Source: SURF-43 sp964628985 | GTDB taxonomy: Bacteria > Chloroflexota > Dehalococcoidia > UBA2979 | Assembly (NCBI GenBank): GCA_964628985.1 | Contig: CAZVNJ010000050.1 | Coordinates: 1-15,697, forward strand | DNA length: 15,697 nt | Reading direction: 5' to 3' | Program-made: the position numbers and the translations under genes | Part shown: positions 1 through 7,677 of the stretch, piece after piece | How the letters are laid out: each line of letters starts with the position of its first letter | Numbering within the stretch: position 1 is the first letter of the stretch | The notes under the pieces: model-generated | What the model was told of the DNA's origin: nothing | Databases searched by the model: none | The model's input: the letters and a program-made list of their open reading frames with translations, nothing else

Positions 1-148
1 GCCCGAACAGGGTCCCGCCCACAATCCAGATAGCGAGTGAGAACCCGATACCCAGGAGGCCAAACGCCGGTGAATTCAACACGTTGGCCCATTTCCTTCT
101 GGGAGCCGGGCCGCGCAGGACAGTAGCATTCGCCCTAGTGGCGATCAA
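1..148 (-). CDS. Partial small membrane protein, possibly AtpI/AtpZ-like ATP synthase accessory subunit
   Basis: This reading frame is open on the minus strand and runs off the left edge, so only the N-terminal part is present. It encodes a basic stretch (RGPAPRRKW) followed by one hydrophobic segment, SPAFGLLGIGFSLAIWIVGG, ending in Gly-rich sequence. That layout resembles the first membrane helix of AtpI/AtpZ-type proteins, which are encoded at the head of F0F1 ATP synthase operons and assist assembly or ion supply. The start is uncertain: a TTG at 148 is the only start codon after the in-frame stop upstream, while a GTG at 82 has an AGAAGGA about 11 bases before it. It lies downstream of the bifunctional nuclease gene in the same direction and may be in the same operon. 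The family call is inference from about 45 residues; it could be another single-helix protein. Confidence 0.35.
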   Translation of the reverse strand, partial: MIATRANATVLRGPAPRRKWANVLNSPAFGLLGIGFSLAIWIVGGTLFG

Positions 149-184
149 CCGAAATTGTGCGCGCGTGCACGACCGATCTGTCCC

Positions 185-724
185 TTAAGCGGGCCCCCCG
201 AGATCGTCCAAATCGAGCCCGGAGACGAAGTCCCGGAACGCGGAGAGCTTCTCCAGTTCCTCGGTGGAGACGGGAGGCGGCTGGTCGCTCGCAGCCTCGT
301 TCTCGGATACCTCTTCGCCATCTTCGTCCAGCAAGATCCCAGCACGCTCCAGGACATCGTCCACCGCGTAGATGGGGACGCTCGCCCGCACCGCAATCGC
401 GATCGCGTCCGAGGGACGAGAATCGATTTCCAGCACTTGCCCGTCCTTCTGGATTTGGATGGTCGCGTAGAACGTGTCGTCCTTGAGGTCGTTCACGATC
501 ACGGCCTGAACGGCCCCGCCGAGTTCCTGCACCAGGTTCAGCATCAGGTCGTGGCTCTGCGGTCGGGGGACGGAAACATCCTGAAGGCGGAAGGCGATGG
601 CGTCCGCCACGTCAGCGCCTACCCAAATGGTGAGGTAGCGCTCGGCTTCCTTCTCACGGAGCACCACGACCCGCCGGTAGTGCCGAAGGCCGACGCGGAT
701 CGAATCGATGATCAGTTCCCGCAC
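185..724 (-). CDS. Bifunctional nuclease domain (BFN/DUF151) protein
   Basis: Residues 1-130 match the BFN (DUF151) family: RELIIDSIRVGL at the N-terminus, then VVVLREKEAERYLTIWVG, LQDVSVPRPQSHDL, and SRPSDAIAIAVR at about 102-113. Proteins of this domain are reported to have DNase and RNase activity in plants; in bacteria the role is poorly defined. After the domain comes an acidic, Glu/Asp-rich tail (about 133-179). The start was set at GTG 724 because GGAGG lies 6 bases before it and the protein then begins exactly where family members begin; an ATG at 859 would add 45 Arg-rich, low-quality residues. It is the fourth gene of the murI-pyrF-DUF951 operon, 46 bases after DUF951. The domain call is firm; the biochemical role here is not known. 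Confidence 0.9.
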   Translation of the reverse strand: MRELIIDSIRVGLRHYRRVVVLREKEAERYLTIWVGADVADAIAFRLQDVSVPRPQSHDLMLNLVQELGGAVQAVIVNDLKDDTFYATIQIQKDGQVLEIDSRPSDAIAIAVRASVPIYAVDDVLERAGILLDEDGEEVSENEAASDQPPPVSTEELEKLSAFRDFVSGLDLDDLGGPA

Positions 725-770
725 CGCGCGCCTCCGTGTCCTCTCACGAGTGTACCGCGCCCTCGGGCGC

Positions 771-1052
771 TCACTCCGCCTGCTGCGGATTCCGATCGTT
801 TGGGACGGGCGGGGTGCCATACAGCGCCTGCTCGACCGCCGGGTCGAGGGGGGCTCCACGCTCCACGAACGTCATAGCCCGCCGGCGGAGGGTCGGTCGA
901 TCCATGATGATGCGGTGCGCGCAGCCACGACACCGCAGGCCGACATCGCCACCCAGGCGGACAATCTCCCATTCATGACTGCCACAGGGATGCGCCTTCC
1001 TCAGCCGGAGCACATCGCCCATCCGCAGGTCGAGCAGGTCGATCCCGGACAC
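771..1052 (-). CDS. DUF951 family protein
   Basis: This 93-residue protein matches DUF951: LRMGDVLRLRKAHPCGSHEW at 9-28, then VRLGGDVGLRCRGC (31-44) with a CxxC pair at 41 and 44. The family is small, conserved and of unknown function; the HPCG Cys and the CxxC suggest metal binding, which is inference. The start used is GTG 1052. It lies 6 bases after the pyrF stop, and no good Shine-Dalgarno is visible, consistent with translational coupling to pyrF. An internal ATG at residue 11 is less likely because family members carry several residues before the LGDVVRL-like motif. The C-terminus (about 66-93) is a variable Pro/Asn-rich tail. Confidence 0.88.
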   Translation of the reverse strand: MSGIDLLDLRMGDVLRLRKAHPCGSHEWEIVRLGGDVGLRCRGCAHRIIMDRPTLRRRAMTFVERGAPLDPAVEQALYGTPPVPNDRNPQQAE

Positions 1053-1058
1053 TGGGGG

Positions 1059-1880
1059 TCACCGCGCTCGCGCGGTGTTGATCTGGTCGCGCAGACGCAT
1101 GGCAGCCTCGCGAGAGGCGTCTGCCCACCGTGGGGAGTCTCCGCCGGCGTACATGACGCCTCGCGAGGCATTGACGAGGATCCCGCCGCCAGAGGCGTCC
1201 ATCCCGGCCCGGACCGCCGCTTCCAGGTCACCCTCCTGCGCCCCGACGCCCGGCATGAGGAACAGCAGATCCGGGCAAATCTCGCGGATCCGCGCCGCTT
1301 CCCGAGGGTAGGTCGCGCCGACGACCAGGCCGACATTCCCGCGGGTGTTCCACTCGTTCGCCAGGTAGGCGATGCGCTCGTAGAGCGGGTGACCTTCCAC
1401 CTCCAGGTCCTGTACATCGGCCGCGCCGGGGTTGGAGGTACGGCAGAGCAGGAAGGAGTGCCGGTCCGCGAATCCGAGGAACGGCTCCACCGCGTCCCGG
1501 CCAAGGTACGGATTCACTGTCACGGCATGGGCGCCCAGAGACTCAAAGACGGCGCGCGCGTAGGCCTCGGACGTGTGGCCAATGTCGCCGCGCTTGGCAT
1601 CCAGCAGGACCGGCACGTCACGCGGAACCGCGGCGATCAGGTCACGGAGCAGCTCGATGCCCTCGCCGAGGTACGGCTCAAAGAACGCGATGTTTGGTTT
1701 GTAGCAGGAGACGACGTCGCTGGTCGCCTCGACGAGGCCCATCAGGAAGTCGCGGAGCGACACCCCACTCGGGACCTTCGCCGGGTCGGGGTCGAGGCCG
1801 ACGCAGAGGAGGGAGTTGTTTCGCTCAGCCGCAGCCTCGAAGCGCGTCCGGAAGGTGGTCTGCGTCTCGACTCGCGGCAC
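1059..1880 (-). CDS. pyrF: Orotidine 5'-phosphate decarboxylase (type 2)
   Basis: PyrF decarboxylates orotidine monophosphate to UMP, the last step of de novo pyrimidine synthesis, in the cytosol. The 273-residue product carries LLCVGLDPDP near residue 24, the lysine in SCYKPNIAFFE (about 61), and the catalytic motif DAKRGDIGHTSEAYA with Asp94, Lys96 and Asp99. NPYLG and SNPGA follow, as in the long type-2 enzymes. The GTG start at 1880 was chosen because GAGGAG sits 7 bases before it; the frame extends upstream to 1967 but that part is inside murI. It follows murI by 22 bases and is followed closely by DUF951, so all three are probably co-transcribed. No key residue is missing. Confidence 0.96.
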   Translation of the reverse strand: MPRVETQTTFRTRFEAAAERNNSLLCVGLDPDPAKVPSGVSLRDFLMGLVEATSDVVSCYKPNIAFFEPYLGEGIELLRDLIAAVPRDVPVLLDAKRGDIGHTSEAYARAVFESLGAHAVTVNPYLGRDAVEPFLGFADRHSFLLCRTSNPGAADVQDLEVEGHPLYERIAYLANEWNTRGNVGLVVGATYPREAARIREICPDLLFLMPGVGAQEGDLEAAVRAGMDASGGGILVNASRGVMYAGGDSPRWADASREAAMRLRDQINTARAR

Positions 1881-1902
1881 AGCGGTGCTCCTCGTCAGGT
1901 GG

Positions 1903-2706
1903 TCAGGCGACTGGTCGAAGGACGCGCAGGGGAGGCAGCGCTGCGCCGTCCGTCCGCAGGCGACCAATGGTGGCCTCGAATGCGTCGGCGTCGCCCGTAG
2001 CGTAACAGAGCACCTTCTGCGCAGCCCCGGCCGGCACGGCCTGTCCCGCCTCAGCCATCACAGCAAGGACACGCCGTGCGACGGGTTCCGCAGCATCGAG
2101 TACCTCCACGCCCTCAGGGAGCAGCGAGGCGAGGGTCGGGCGCAAGAAGCCGTAGTGGGTGCAGCCCAGCGCCACCTCGTCTACACCGCGGGCCACGGGT
2201 TCCCTCAGCGCGTCGGCGAGCATCGTGCGCACCCGCTCGCTCGAGGTCTCGCCAGCCTCCACGAGGTCGGCCAGGCCGGGCATGGCGAGGGTCAGGACGG
2301 AGGCGTCCCCACTATGCCGCTCGGTCAGGCGCGCGAGGCGGGCGCCGCTGATGGTGCCTGTCGTGGCCAGCACGGCCACCGTCCGGCTCCTACTGCGCTC
2401 CACGGCGGGCTTCACCGGTGGCTCCATCCCGACGACGGGGACGGAAAACTCCGAGCGCAGTCGCTCCAGCGCGGCTGACGAGGCGGTGTTGCACGCGACG
2501 ACGATGACGGTCGCCCCGCCCTCGATCAGCGTCCGTGCGAGGATCACTGCACGGTCGGCGACCTCCTCGGCGGAGCGGTTGCCGTATGGGAAGAAGGCGG
2601 TGTCAGCGAGGTAGGAGATGGGGAGCGCCGGGGCGAGGCGATGGAGCGCCTCCGCGACCGTCAGGCCGCCGACTCCGGAGTCGAAAATCCCGGCCCTGAC
2701 GTCCAT
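1903..2706 (-). CDS. murI: Glutamate racemase
   Basis: MurI interconverts L- and D-glutamate, providing D-Glu for peptidoglycan. The 267-residue protein begins with GIFDSGVGGLTV, with the catalytic-region Asp9 and Ser10, then ADTAFFPYGNRS at 35-45. Both catalytic cysteines are present: Cys72 in VVACNTASS and Cys182 in ALGCTHYGF, with His184 beside it. The ATG at 2706 is supported by GGAGG 6 bases upstream and by the family's usual N-terminus. It is the first gene of the minus-strand operon continuing into pyrF. Its promoter must lie in or near the 86-base gap to the divergent comB. Presence of MurI suggests a peptidoglycan-related need for D-Glu, though some wall-less Chloroflexota relatives lack the pathway. 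Confidence 0.97.
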   Translation of the reverse strand: MDVRAGIFDSGVGGLTVAEALHRLAPALPISYLADTAFFPYGNRSAEEVADRAVILARTLIEGGATVIVVACNTASSAALERLRSEFSVPVVGMEPPVKPAVERSRSRTVAVLATTGTISGARLARLTERHSGDASVLTLAMPGLADLVEAGETSSERVRTMLADALREPVARGVDEVALGCTHYGFLRPTLASLLPEGVEVLDAAEPVARRVLAVMAEAGQAVPAGAAQKVLCYATGDADAFEATIGRLRTDGAALPPLRVLRPVA

Positions 2707-2780
2707 GCACCCTCCGCGGCACCCCGCGAATACCTTCAGGCTACGGCCCGGCATACGACGCGGCAACCTGCCGTCGCACC

Positions 2781-2786
2781 TACGAT
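2781..2786 (+). promoter_or_regulatory. Putative -10 box of comB (possible leaderless transcript)
   Basis: TACGAT lies 6 bases before the comB ATG, matching four of six positions of the TATAAT consensus. Transcription would start at or very near the ATG. No Shine-Dalgarno is visible before comB, which fits a leaderless mRNA. No convincing -35 is seen 17 bases further upstream. The call is inference. Confidence 0.35.
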
Positions 2787-2792
2787 GCGCCG

Positions 2793-3539
2793 ATGCCGCT
2801 CCGACGTGTCGATGTCGCACTCGCCCCACGCTTCGCGGAGCCGGACGGCCGCACCTGTCTCGTCATCGATGTGCTCCGCGCCACCTCGGTCATTGCCGTC
2901 CTCCTGGGGCGAGGCACTCAGGCGATCTACCCGGCGGCCACGGTCGAGGAGGGACTGGCGCTCCGCGCACAACTGGCCATCGAGGGCGTCGCAGCGGCGC
3001 TCTGTGGCGAGCGCGACGCCCTCCCTCCCGAGGGCTTCGACTTCGGCAACTCGCCTGGCACGTTCTCCCGCCTCGACCGTGTGCCAGACGCGGCCGTAGT
3101 GGCGACGACCAACGGGACGCCCGCCCTGCTCGCCTGCGCCCAGGCCCCTCTCGCCATGACGGCCGCGCCTCTTCATGTGAGTGCGGTCGTCCGAGCAGCG
3201 ATCGACGCGGGCCGCGATGTCTTGATCGTCTGCTCGGGCCTGCGACGCGAACCCGCCGAGGACGACACCCTCGCCGCAGGGCTCTTCGTCGAACGCCTGG
3301 TCCGCGCGGGGGCCTCTGCCGGGACAGAAGCGCTGTTCGCCCTTGAACGGTTCGAGCAGGCAAGAACCGACCTCGCTGCCGGCCTCGCTGCCACAGAGCA
3401 CGGGCAGCGCTTGGTGGCCCTCGGATTCGCGGATGACGTCGCCCTGTGCGCGAGCCTGGACCGATTCACCGTGGCGGGAGCACTGGGGATGCATTCGGGG
3501 CGGCCGGTGTTGAGCCCGATCCAGGGGAGCGCGGGCTAG
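2793..3539 (+). CDS. comB: 2-phosphosulfolactate phosphatase homologue (ComB family)
   Basis: The 248-residue protein shows the ComB family signature throughout: VIDVLRATS (24-32), LCGERDALPPEGFDFGNSP (70-88), TTNGT (105-109) and CSGLRREPAEDDTLAAG (147-163), the last rich in acidic residues suited to Mg2+ binding. In methanogens ComB dephosphorylates 2-phosphosulfolactate in coenzyme M synthesis; many bacteria carry homologues without the rest of that pathway, and no comA, comC or comDE is seen in this window. The substrate in this organism is therefore open. It is transcribed divergently from murI, is apparently monocistronic, and its TAG stop shares the tetranucleotide CTAG with the stop of the convergent DUF4129 gene. 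Length is typical of the family. Confidence 0.9.
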   Translation: MPLRRVDVALAPRFAEPDGRTCLVIDVLRATSVIAVLLGRGTQAIYPAATVEEGLALRAQLAIEGVAAALCGERDALPPEGFDFGNSPGTFSRLDRVPDAAVVATTNGTPALLACAQAPLAMTAAPLHVSAVVRAAIDAGRDVLIVCSGLRREPAEDDTLAAGLFVERLVRAGASAGTEALFALERFEQARTDLAAGLAATEHGQRLVALGFADDVALCASLDRFTVAGALGMHSGRPVLSPIQGSAG

Positions 3540-5260
3540 ATCGGCATGTCGGGTGGTCGGTCCGGGCGCTCCTCGCCGGGTGCTGGGCGGCCCTTCGCGA
3601 TCCGCTTGGCGGCCTCGATGCGCAACGCGAAGTCACGCGCCTCGGGGAGGGGTTGCGCGCCAGCGAGGCGTTCCCGCAGCTCCGGAGTGGCGGGCGTCTC
3701 GATCTCCCACTTGGAGAGGGCACGATCGATTTCGACCAGCGAGTCCATCGCGGGCTGATGGCGGCCGTACCGCAGAGCGTCGAACACGCCGGCTGCCGCG
3801 GGGAATGGCGCGGACATCGCATGCTCGGCCCGGCCGGCGAACTCGACGGCGGTCTCACCGGGCAGACGGGCGAACCCGCGCTCCTCCCCGTCCTGCTCGG
3901 CGCGACGCCACAGGAGGTACGCCGGGTGGCTCCGCGCCCAGCCGTCGCCATCCCGGCGGCGGCCGCGCGGGAGCAGGTCCCGCAGAAACGAGCCGAGGCC
4001 GCCACCGCCGGTCGCGTCACTGCGCACCTCGAGGACGGGCCCCTCGCGCTGCGATCGGCGCGTCATCAGCAGGCGTGCGATCCGGTAGAGCGTGTACGCG
4101 ACCAGTGCGGCCGCGAGGAACTTGGCCCCGTTTGTGATCCAACGAGGCAAGCCGCCACGACCCTGAGATTGTTGCTCACGCAACTCATCGAAACTCGCGC
4201 CGACGCGGGCGAGGTTGTCGAACATGTTTCCGATCCCGGTTGGCAGCAGCAGGCGGAGCAGGAAGTCCATGACCCAGTAGACGGGGGTGATGACGATGAT
4301 CAGGGCGATCTCGACCGCACGCAGCGCGATCCCGCCCACCGCCGCCAGGAGGACTTGCACGTTCAACAGCGCCGCGAGGCTCAAGAGACCCGCCATCACC
4401 ACCAGCATGCCCACGGTGCCACCGACAGCGACCAGCCACGGCCCCGGACGCACCGGCCCCTCCACGGGCCCTGCGGCCTTGACGTGGTTCGCCACCGCCA
4501 GCGCGAGGACCCCTCCCACGAACTGCAGGACTACCCACGGCGCCACACCGCTGACGCCGCCGAGGGCCGCCCCGACCATTGCGACGAGGGCGAACGCAAA
4601 CCCAACGCTGAAGGAGCGGGTGATCCGCTCCACGGTCATCAGGCTCCGGCCGGCGATGATGAAGCGGAACCACACCATGGTGAGTCCCAGCATGGTGACC
4701 GAGATGGCTGCCCCGTGCGGTCCCTCCAGCCGGGGGTCGCGGATGAACTGCGCCATCCCCACTCGCCCCGAGAAGTACTGGTCAGGCTCCATGATGAAGC
4801 CGGCCACGCGGGCTGTGTCCCAGATCTTCAGGTCGCCCGCGATGGCGATGTGCGCAATCACGTTCATCCCCAGCACGGTGAGGAAGAGCAGGAGAAGCGC
4901 GCCCACCGCTCCGGTAATCCCGAGGCGGGTCAGGCCGCGGATCAGGTAGAAGCCGCCGAAGGCGGCCAGCGCCACCACCGGCCAGGACGGCCCGTGGGAG
5001 GCCTGGCGGGCTGCCTCGATCACTGCCAGGGCGCGATCTGCCGACGCTCTGTCGACGAACTCGCTTCCCGTGTGTGCGGCGGTCACGCGGTCCCCCATGG
5101 AGTCCAGGAAGGTGCGTTCCGCAACGGTGGTGATGACGCGCAGCAGCGCGAACCAGACCATCGACTCGACCGCGATGAAGAGCGCGTCCATGAGGTCCGT
5201 GCGCCAGGCCCGACGGGTCCTTCCGGCGAGCGCACTCATAGACGAGCTGGCGGCGTTCAC
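3536..5260 (-). CDS. Polytopic membrane protein with C-terminal DUF4129-like domain
   Basis: The 574-residue product has hydrophobic segments at about 24-45, 93-108, 113-140, 184-203, 218-236, 240-258, 273-298, 301-336 and 380-398, so roughly eight or nine membrane spans. A cytosolic or extracytosolic tail follows, containing HPAYLLWRRAEQ, RGFARLPGETAVEFAGRAEH and FDALRYGRHQP (about 445-502), which is the DUF4129 pattern usually found at the C-terminus of TgpA-type transglutaminase proteins. No transglutaminase Cys/His/Asp core is visible between the helices and the tail. The GTG start at 5260 overlaps the DUF58 stop in GTGA, indicating translational coupling; GAAGG lies about 8 bases upstream. 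An ATG at 5239 is an alternative. It is the third gene of the moxR-DUF58 operon. Function is unknown; it may anchor or be regulated by the MoxR/DUF58 pair. Confidence 0.85.
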   Translation of the reverse strand: MNAASSSMSALAGRTRRAWRTDLMDALFIAVESMVWFALLRVITTVAERTFLDSMGDRVTAAHTGSEFVDRASADRALAVIEAARQASHGPSWPVVALAAFGGFYLIRGLTRLGITGAVGALLLLFLTVLGMNVIAHIAIAGDLKIWDTARVAGFIMEPDQYFSGRVGMAQFIRDPRLEGPHGAAISVTMLGLTMVWFRFIIAGRSLMTVERITRSFSVGFAFALVAMVGAALGGVSGVAPWVVLQFVGGVLALAVANHVKAAGPVEGPVRPGPWLVAVGGTVGMLVVMAGLLSLAALLNVQVLLAAVGGIALRAVEIALIIVITPVYWVMDFLLRLLLPTGIGNMFDNLARVGASFDELREQQSQGRGGLPRWITNGAKFLAAALVAYTLYRIARLLMTRRSQREGPVLEVRSDATGGGGLGSFLRDLLPRGRRRDGDGWARSHPAYLLWRRAEQDGEERGFARLPGETAVEFAGRAEHAMSAPFPAAAGVFDALRYGRHQPAMDSLVEIDRALSKWEIETPATPELRERLAGAQPLPEARDFALRIEAAKRIAKGRPAPGEERPDRPPDMPI

Positions 5261-6519
5261 GGGGCCACGCCTTCGGGCGCCTCGATCACGCCTGCCGCGA
5301 CTGCCTCTGACTCGATCGCCTCCGCCGACGCGGACACGTCGATCACGCGGAACGGCATCGTATCCGCCTCCCATGCACGGCCACTCGTCTTGACGATGTG
5401 CACCTGGTGACCACGCCCGCGGAGGCGGCGGAGCGTGTCCCCGATCTCCGCGGGAAAGATCGCAGCCACCAGGACGATCGTCGCGCCTGCCGGGATCGGG
5501 TGAGACGGGTCTTCGAGTGCGTCCGCCATCTCACCCGTGGTGAACGCGGTCACCATGGCGAGCGCTTCCAGCACGCGGTTCAACTGGTCTGGTCGCCGCC
5601 CGGCACCAATGTGAATCGTGCGATCCGCGTCCGGGAACGACCCGTTCGCGATCAGCCCGATGGCCGACCCACCGTCCGAGGCCCAGCGGGCGATCGACGC
5701 CGCCACGGAGACTCCGCGCTCAAGGAGTACCGGATCTGACCCCTGCCATGAGTACTCGAAGGTCGGGATATTGAGGGCGATCACGAGCGCCTGCGCGCGG
5801 CTTGGCTCGTACAGCCTCGATTGGATGCGGCCCAGGCGCGCGGTGGCGTGCCAATCGATCCGCTTCATCGGGTCGCCGGGTTGGTAGTCCCTCACGCCCA
5901 CGACGCGACTGGGGTCCTCGAAGAGTCGCGAGCCGCCTCGCTGCTCGCCGAACGGGCGCGCACTATCGAAGCCCAGGTCCCCCAGGGGGTAGACGTGCGG
6001 GTAGACGATGATCCCGTCTACCGGCCGCCCGACCTCGACTTCCCGATCGAAGAAGCCAAACAGATCGCCGGACCGGAGGCGTGTGGGTCCCACGCGGAAG
6101 TAGCCGCGGCGGACCGCCCGGAGTTCGAGCGGCCAGTCGAGCCGGTCTCGCATGCCGAGGGCCGCGCTGCGCTGCAGCACCTGTGTGCCCGGAGCACCGC
6201 CGGCATGTGTCCGGACATCTGTCACAGGCATCCCGCGGGGAAGGGATTCGCGAACCTCGATCCAGGGCACCGGCAGGGGCTTCCGGTTCTCCAACGTGAG
6301 GGTCAACTGGGCACGCTCGCCCGCGAACAGCCGATGCTCGTCCAGGTGCCGGGAGTAGACCACCCGCTCCAGACAGACGCGCTTCCACAGCCGTGCCAGC
6401 GCCCCGGTCCCGAAGAGGAGGGCGCCCACGATGACCAGTGCGGCTGAACCCGATGAGAAGCCGATCAGGCCGAGCAGGGCCGAGGCCAGCAGCCACGACT
6501 CCGTAATGATCGCCTTCAT
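5257..6519 (-). CDS. DUF58 domain protein
   Basis: The 420-residue protein has two hydrophobic segments near the N-terminus (about 7-22 and 26-42), then a beta-rich region and the DUF58 hallmark GVRDYQPGDPMKRIDWHA at about 208-225. The part after it (about 243-400, starting ALVIALNIP) resembles a von Willebrand A-like fold, with alternating strands and helices. DUF58 proteins are nearly always encoded beside MoxR ATPases and are thought to act with them as chaperone-like or assembly partners at the membrane. It lies 9 bases after moxR and overlaps the next gene by 4 bases. ATG 6519 is the natural start. The family call is firm, but the client in this organism is unknown. Confidence 0.92.
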   Translation of the reverse strand: MKAIITESWLLASALLGLIGFSSGSAALVIVGALLFGTGALARLWKRVCLERVVYSRHLDEHRLFAGERAQLTLTLENRKPLPVPWIEVRESLPRGMPVTDVRTHAGGAPGTQVLQRSAALGMRDRLDWPLELRAVRRGYFRVGPTRLRSGDLFGFFDREVEVGRPVDGIIVYPHVYPLGDLGFDSARPFGEQRGGSRLFEDPSRVVGVRDYQPGDPMKRIDWHATARLGRIQSRLYEPSRAQALVIALNIPTFEYSWQGSDPVLLERGVSVAASIARWASDGGSAIGLIANGSFPDADRTIHIGAGRRPDQLNRVLEALAMVTAFTTGEMADALEDPSHPIPAGATIVLVAAIFPAEIGDTLRRLRGRGHQVHIVKTSGRAWEADTMPFRVIDVSASAEAIESEAVAAGVIEAPEGVAP

Positions 6520-6528
6520 CGGACGAGC

Positions 6529-7506
6529 CTATGCTCGGTCGGCGATCGGTACGGGGATCTCGCGCAGGATTTCGTCGAGGACGTCGTCCGCCGTGCGCCC
6601 TCGCAGACGTGTGTTGCTCGAGAGCAACAGCCGGTGCGCCAGCACCGGCTGCGCGAGCGTCTTCACGTCATCCGGACGTACGTAGTCGCGACCCTCGATG
6701 GCCGCCCGCGCCCGCGCTGCCCGGAAGAGCGCCAGCGACGCGCGAGGGCTCGCCCCGAGTTCGAAGGCCCCGTGCGACCTGGTAGCGCGGACGATGGCCA
6801 CGGCATACTCCGCCACCGCATCCTCAACGTGGACACGTGGGAGGGACTCGCTGAGCATCACGAGGTCCGAGCCTGAGACGACGGGCTGCACTGAGGTGAG
6901 CGGAGACACTCCTTCGAAGCGACGGATGATCGCCACCTCGTCGTCTTCGGTCGGGTAACCGACCTTCAGTCGCACCAGGAACCGGTCGAGTTGTGCCTCG
7001 GGCAGCGGGAACGTGCCCTCGAGTTCCACGGGATTCTGTGTCGCCAGCACGACAAAGGGTGCCGGAAGCCGGCGGGTCTCCCCATCCACCGTCACTGTCC
7101 GCTCCTCCATCGCCTCGAGGAGGGCGGACTGCGTTCGGGGCGTCGCCCGGTTGATCTCGTCGGCGAGCACGATGTTGGCCTCGATCGGGCCAGGGCGGAA
7201 CTCAAAGCGCCCAGTGCCCTGTGAGTAGTAGTTGAGGCCCACCACATCGGCGGGCATGAGGTCCGGGGTGAACTGGATGCGCCGGAACGTCCCGCCAATC
7301 GAGGCGGCGAACGAGCGCGCCATCAGCGTCTTGCCGGTGCCCGGGACGTCCTCCAGCAGCACGTGGCCGCCCGCGAGCAGCGCGACGAGGACGAGGTCCA
7401 CTGCCCGCTCGGCACCGACCACGACCGATCCGACACTCGCGCGGAGCCGTTCGGCGGCCTGGTGGATCGTCGCGGCGGCAGTCGCGCCGTCTCGCGCTAC
7501 GGTCAT
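6529..7506 (-). CDS. MoxR-family AAA+ ATPase
   Basis: This 325-residue AAA+ ATPase has Walker A in EDVPGTGKT (52-60), Walker B in IVLADEINR (112-120), sensor 1 in LATQNPVE (154-161), and the family signature GTFPLPEAQLDRF (164-176). ASPRAS near residue 250 is the sensor 2 region. MoxR ATPases couple ATP hydrolysis to maturation or remodelling of partner proteins, typically with DUF58/VWA proteins. ATG 7506 was chosen because AGGAGG lies 6 bases before it; the longer open frame to 7860 is inside the divergent gene and is Cys/Arg-rich noise. It heads the three-gene operon with DUF58 and the DUF4129-like membrane protein. All nucleotide-binding motifs are intact. Confidence 0.95.
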   Translation of the reverse strand: MTVARDGATAAATIHQAAERLRASVGSVVVGAERAVDLVLVALLAGGHVLLEDVPGTGKTLMARSFAASIGGTFRRIQFTPDLMPADVVGLNYYSQGTGRFEFRPGPIEANIVLADEINRATPRTQSALLEAMEERTVTVDGETRRLPAPFVVLATQNPVELEGTFPLPEAQLDRFLVRLKVGYPTEDDEVAIIRRFEGVSPLTSVQPVVSGSDLVMLSESLPRVHVEDAVAEYAVAIVRATRSHGAFELGASPRASLALFRAARARAAIEGRDYVRPDDVKTLAQPVLAHRLLLSSNTRLRGRTADDVLDEILREIPVPIADRA

Positions 7507-7536
7507 CGGAGCCTCCTCGGTCGGGGTGGTCGCGGC

Positions 7537-7545
7537 ACAATAGCA
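7537..7545 (-). promoter_or_regulatory. Putative extended -10 promoter of the moxR operon
   Basis: On the minus strand TGCTATTGT reads as an extended -10 (TGn followed by TATTGT, four of six to TATAAT). Transcription would begin near 7530, giving a leader of about 24 bases that includes the AGGAGG ribosome binding site of moxR. No clear -35 box is seen. Confidence 0.35.
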
Positions 7546-7568
7546 GAGGCGCGCCCGGCCGATGGCGA

Positions 7569-7589
7569 TGCCTACAACGTGCCTACAAT
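7569..7589 (+). promoter_or_regulatory. Tandem TGCCTACAA repeat with TACAAT -10-like box
   Basis: The nonamer TGCCTACAA occurs twice, at 7569-7577 and 7580-7588, an 11-base period equal to one helical turn. The second copy continues as TACAAT, five of six to the -10 consensus; the first gives TACAAC. It lies between the divergent moxR operon and the DinB-like gene and could be the latter's promoter, an operator for both, or chance. Confidence 0.3.
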
Positions 7590-7677
7590 ACGCATGCGGC
7601 CAGCACCGCGGGCCACGCCGGGACCTGAGGCCGTAGGCCCGGACGCAACACCGAACGAGCGGAACATCGAGGACCCC

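Noticed and set aside
708..2000. Long plus-strand open frame opposite DUF951 and pyrF
   Set aside because: It is antisense to well-recognised genes and shows no domain of its own.
3446..5410. Very long plus-strand open frame opposite the DUF4129-like and DUF58 genes
   Set aside because: Its translation is His/Arg/Gln-rich low-complexity sequence; the minus strand encodes a coherent membrane protein and DUF58 end. It is a shadow caused by high GC content.
7594..7677. Earlier in-frame ATG for the DinB-like gene
   Set aside because: It would add 28 Pro/Ala-rich residues unlike the family and lacks a ribosome binding site, while ATG 7678 has GAGGA.
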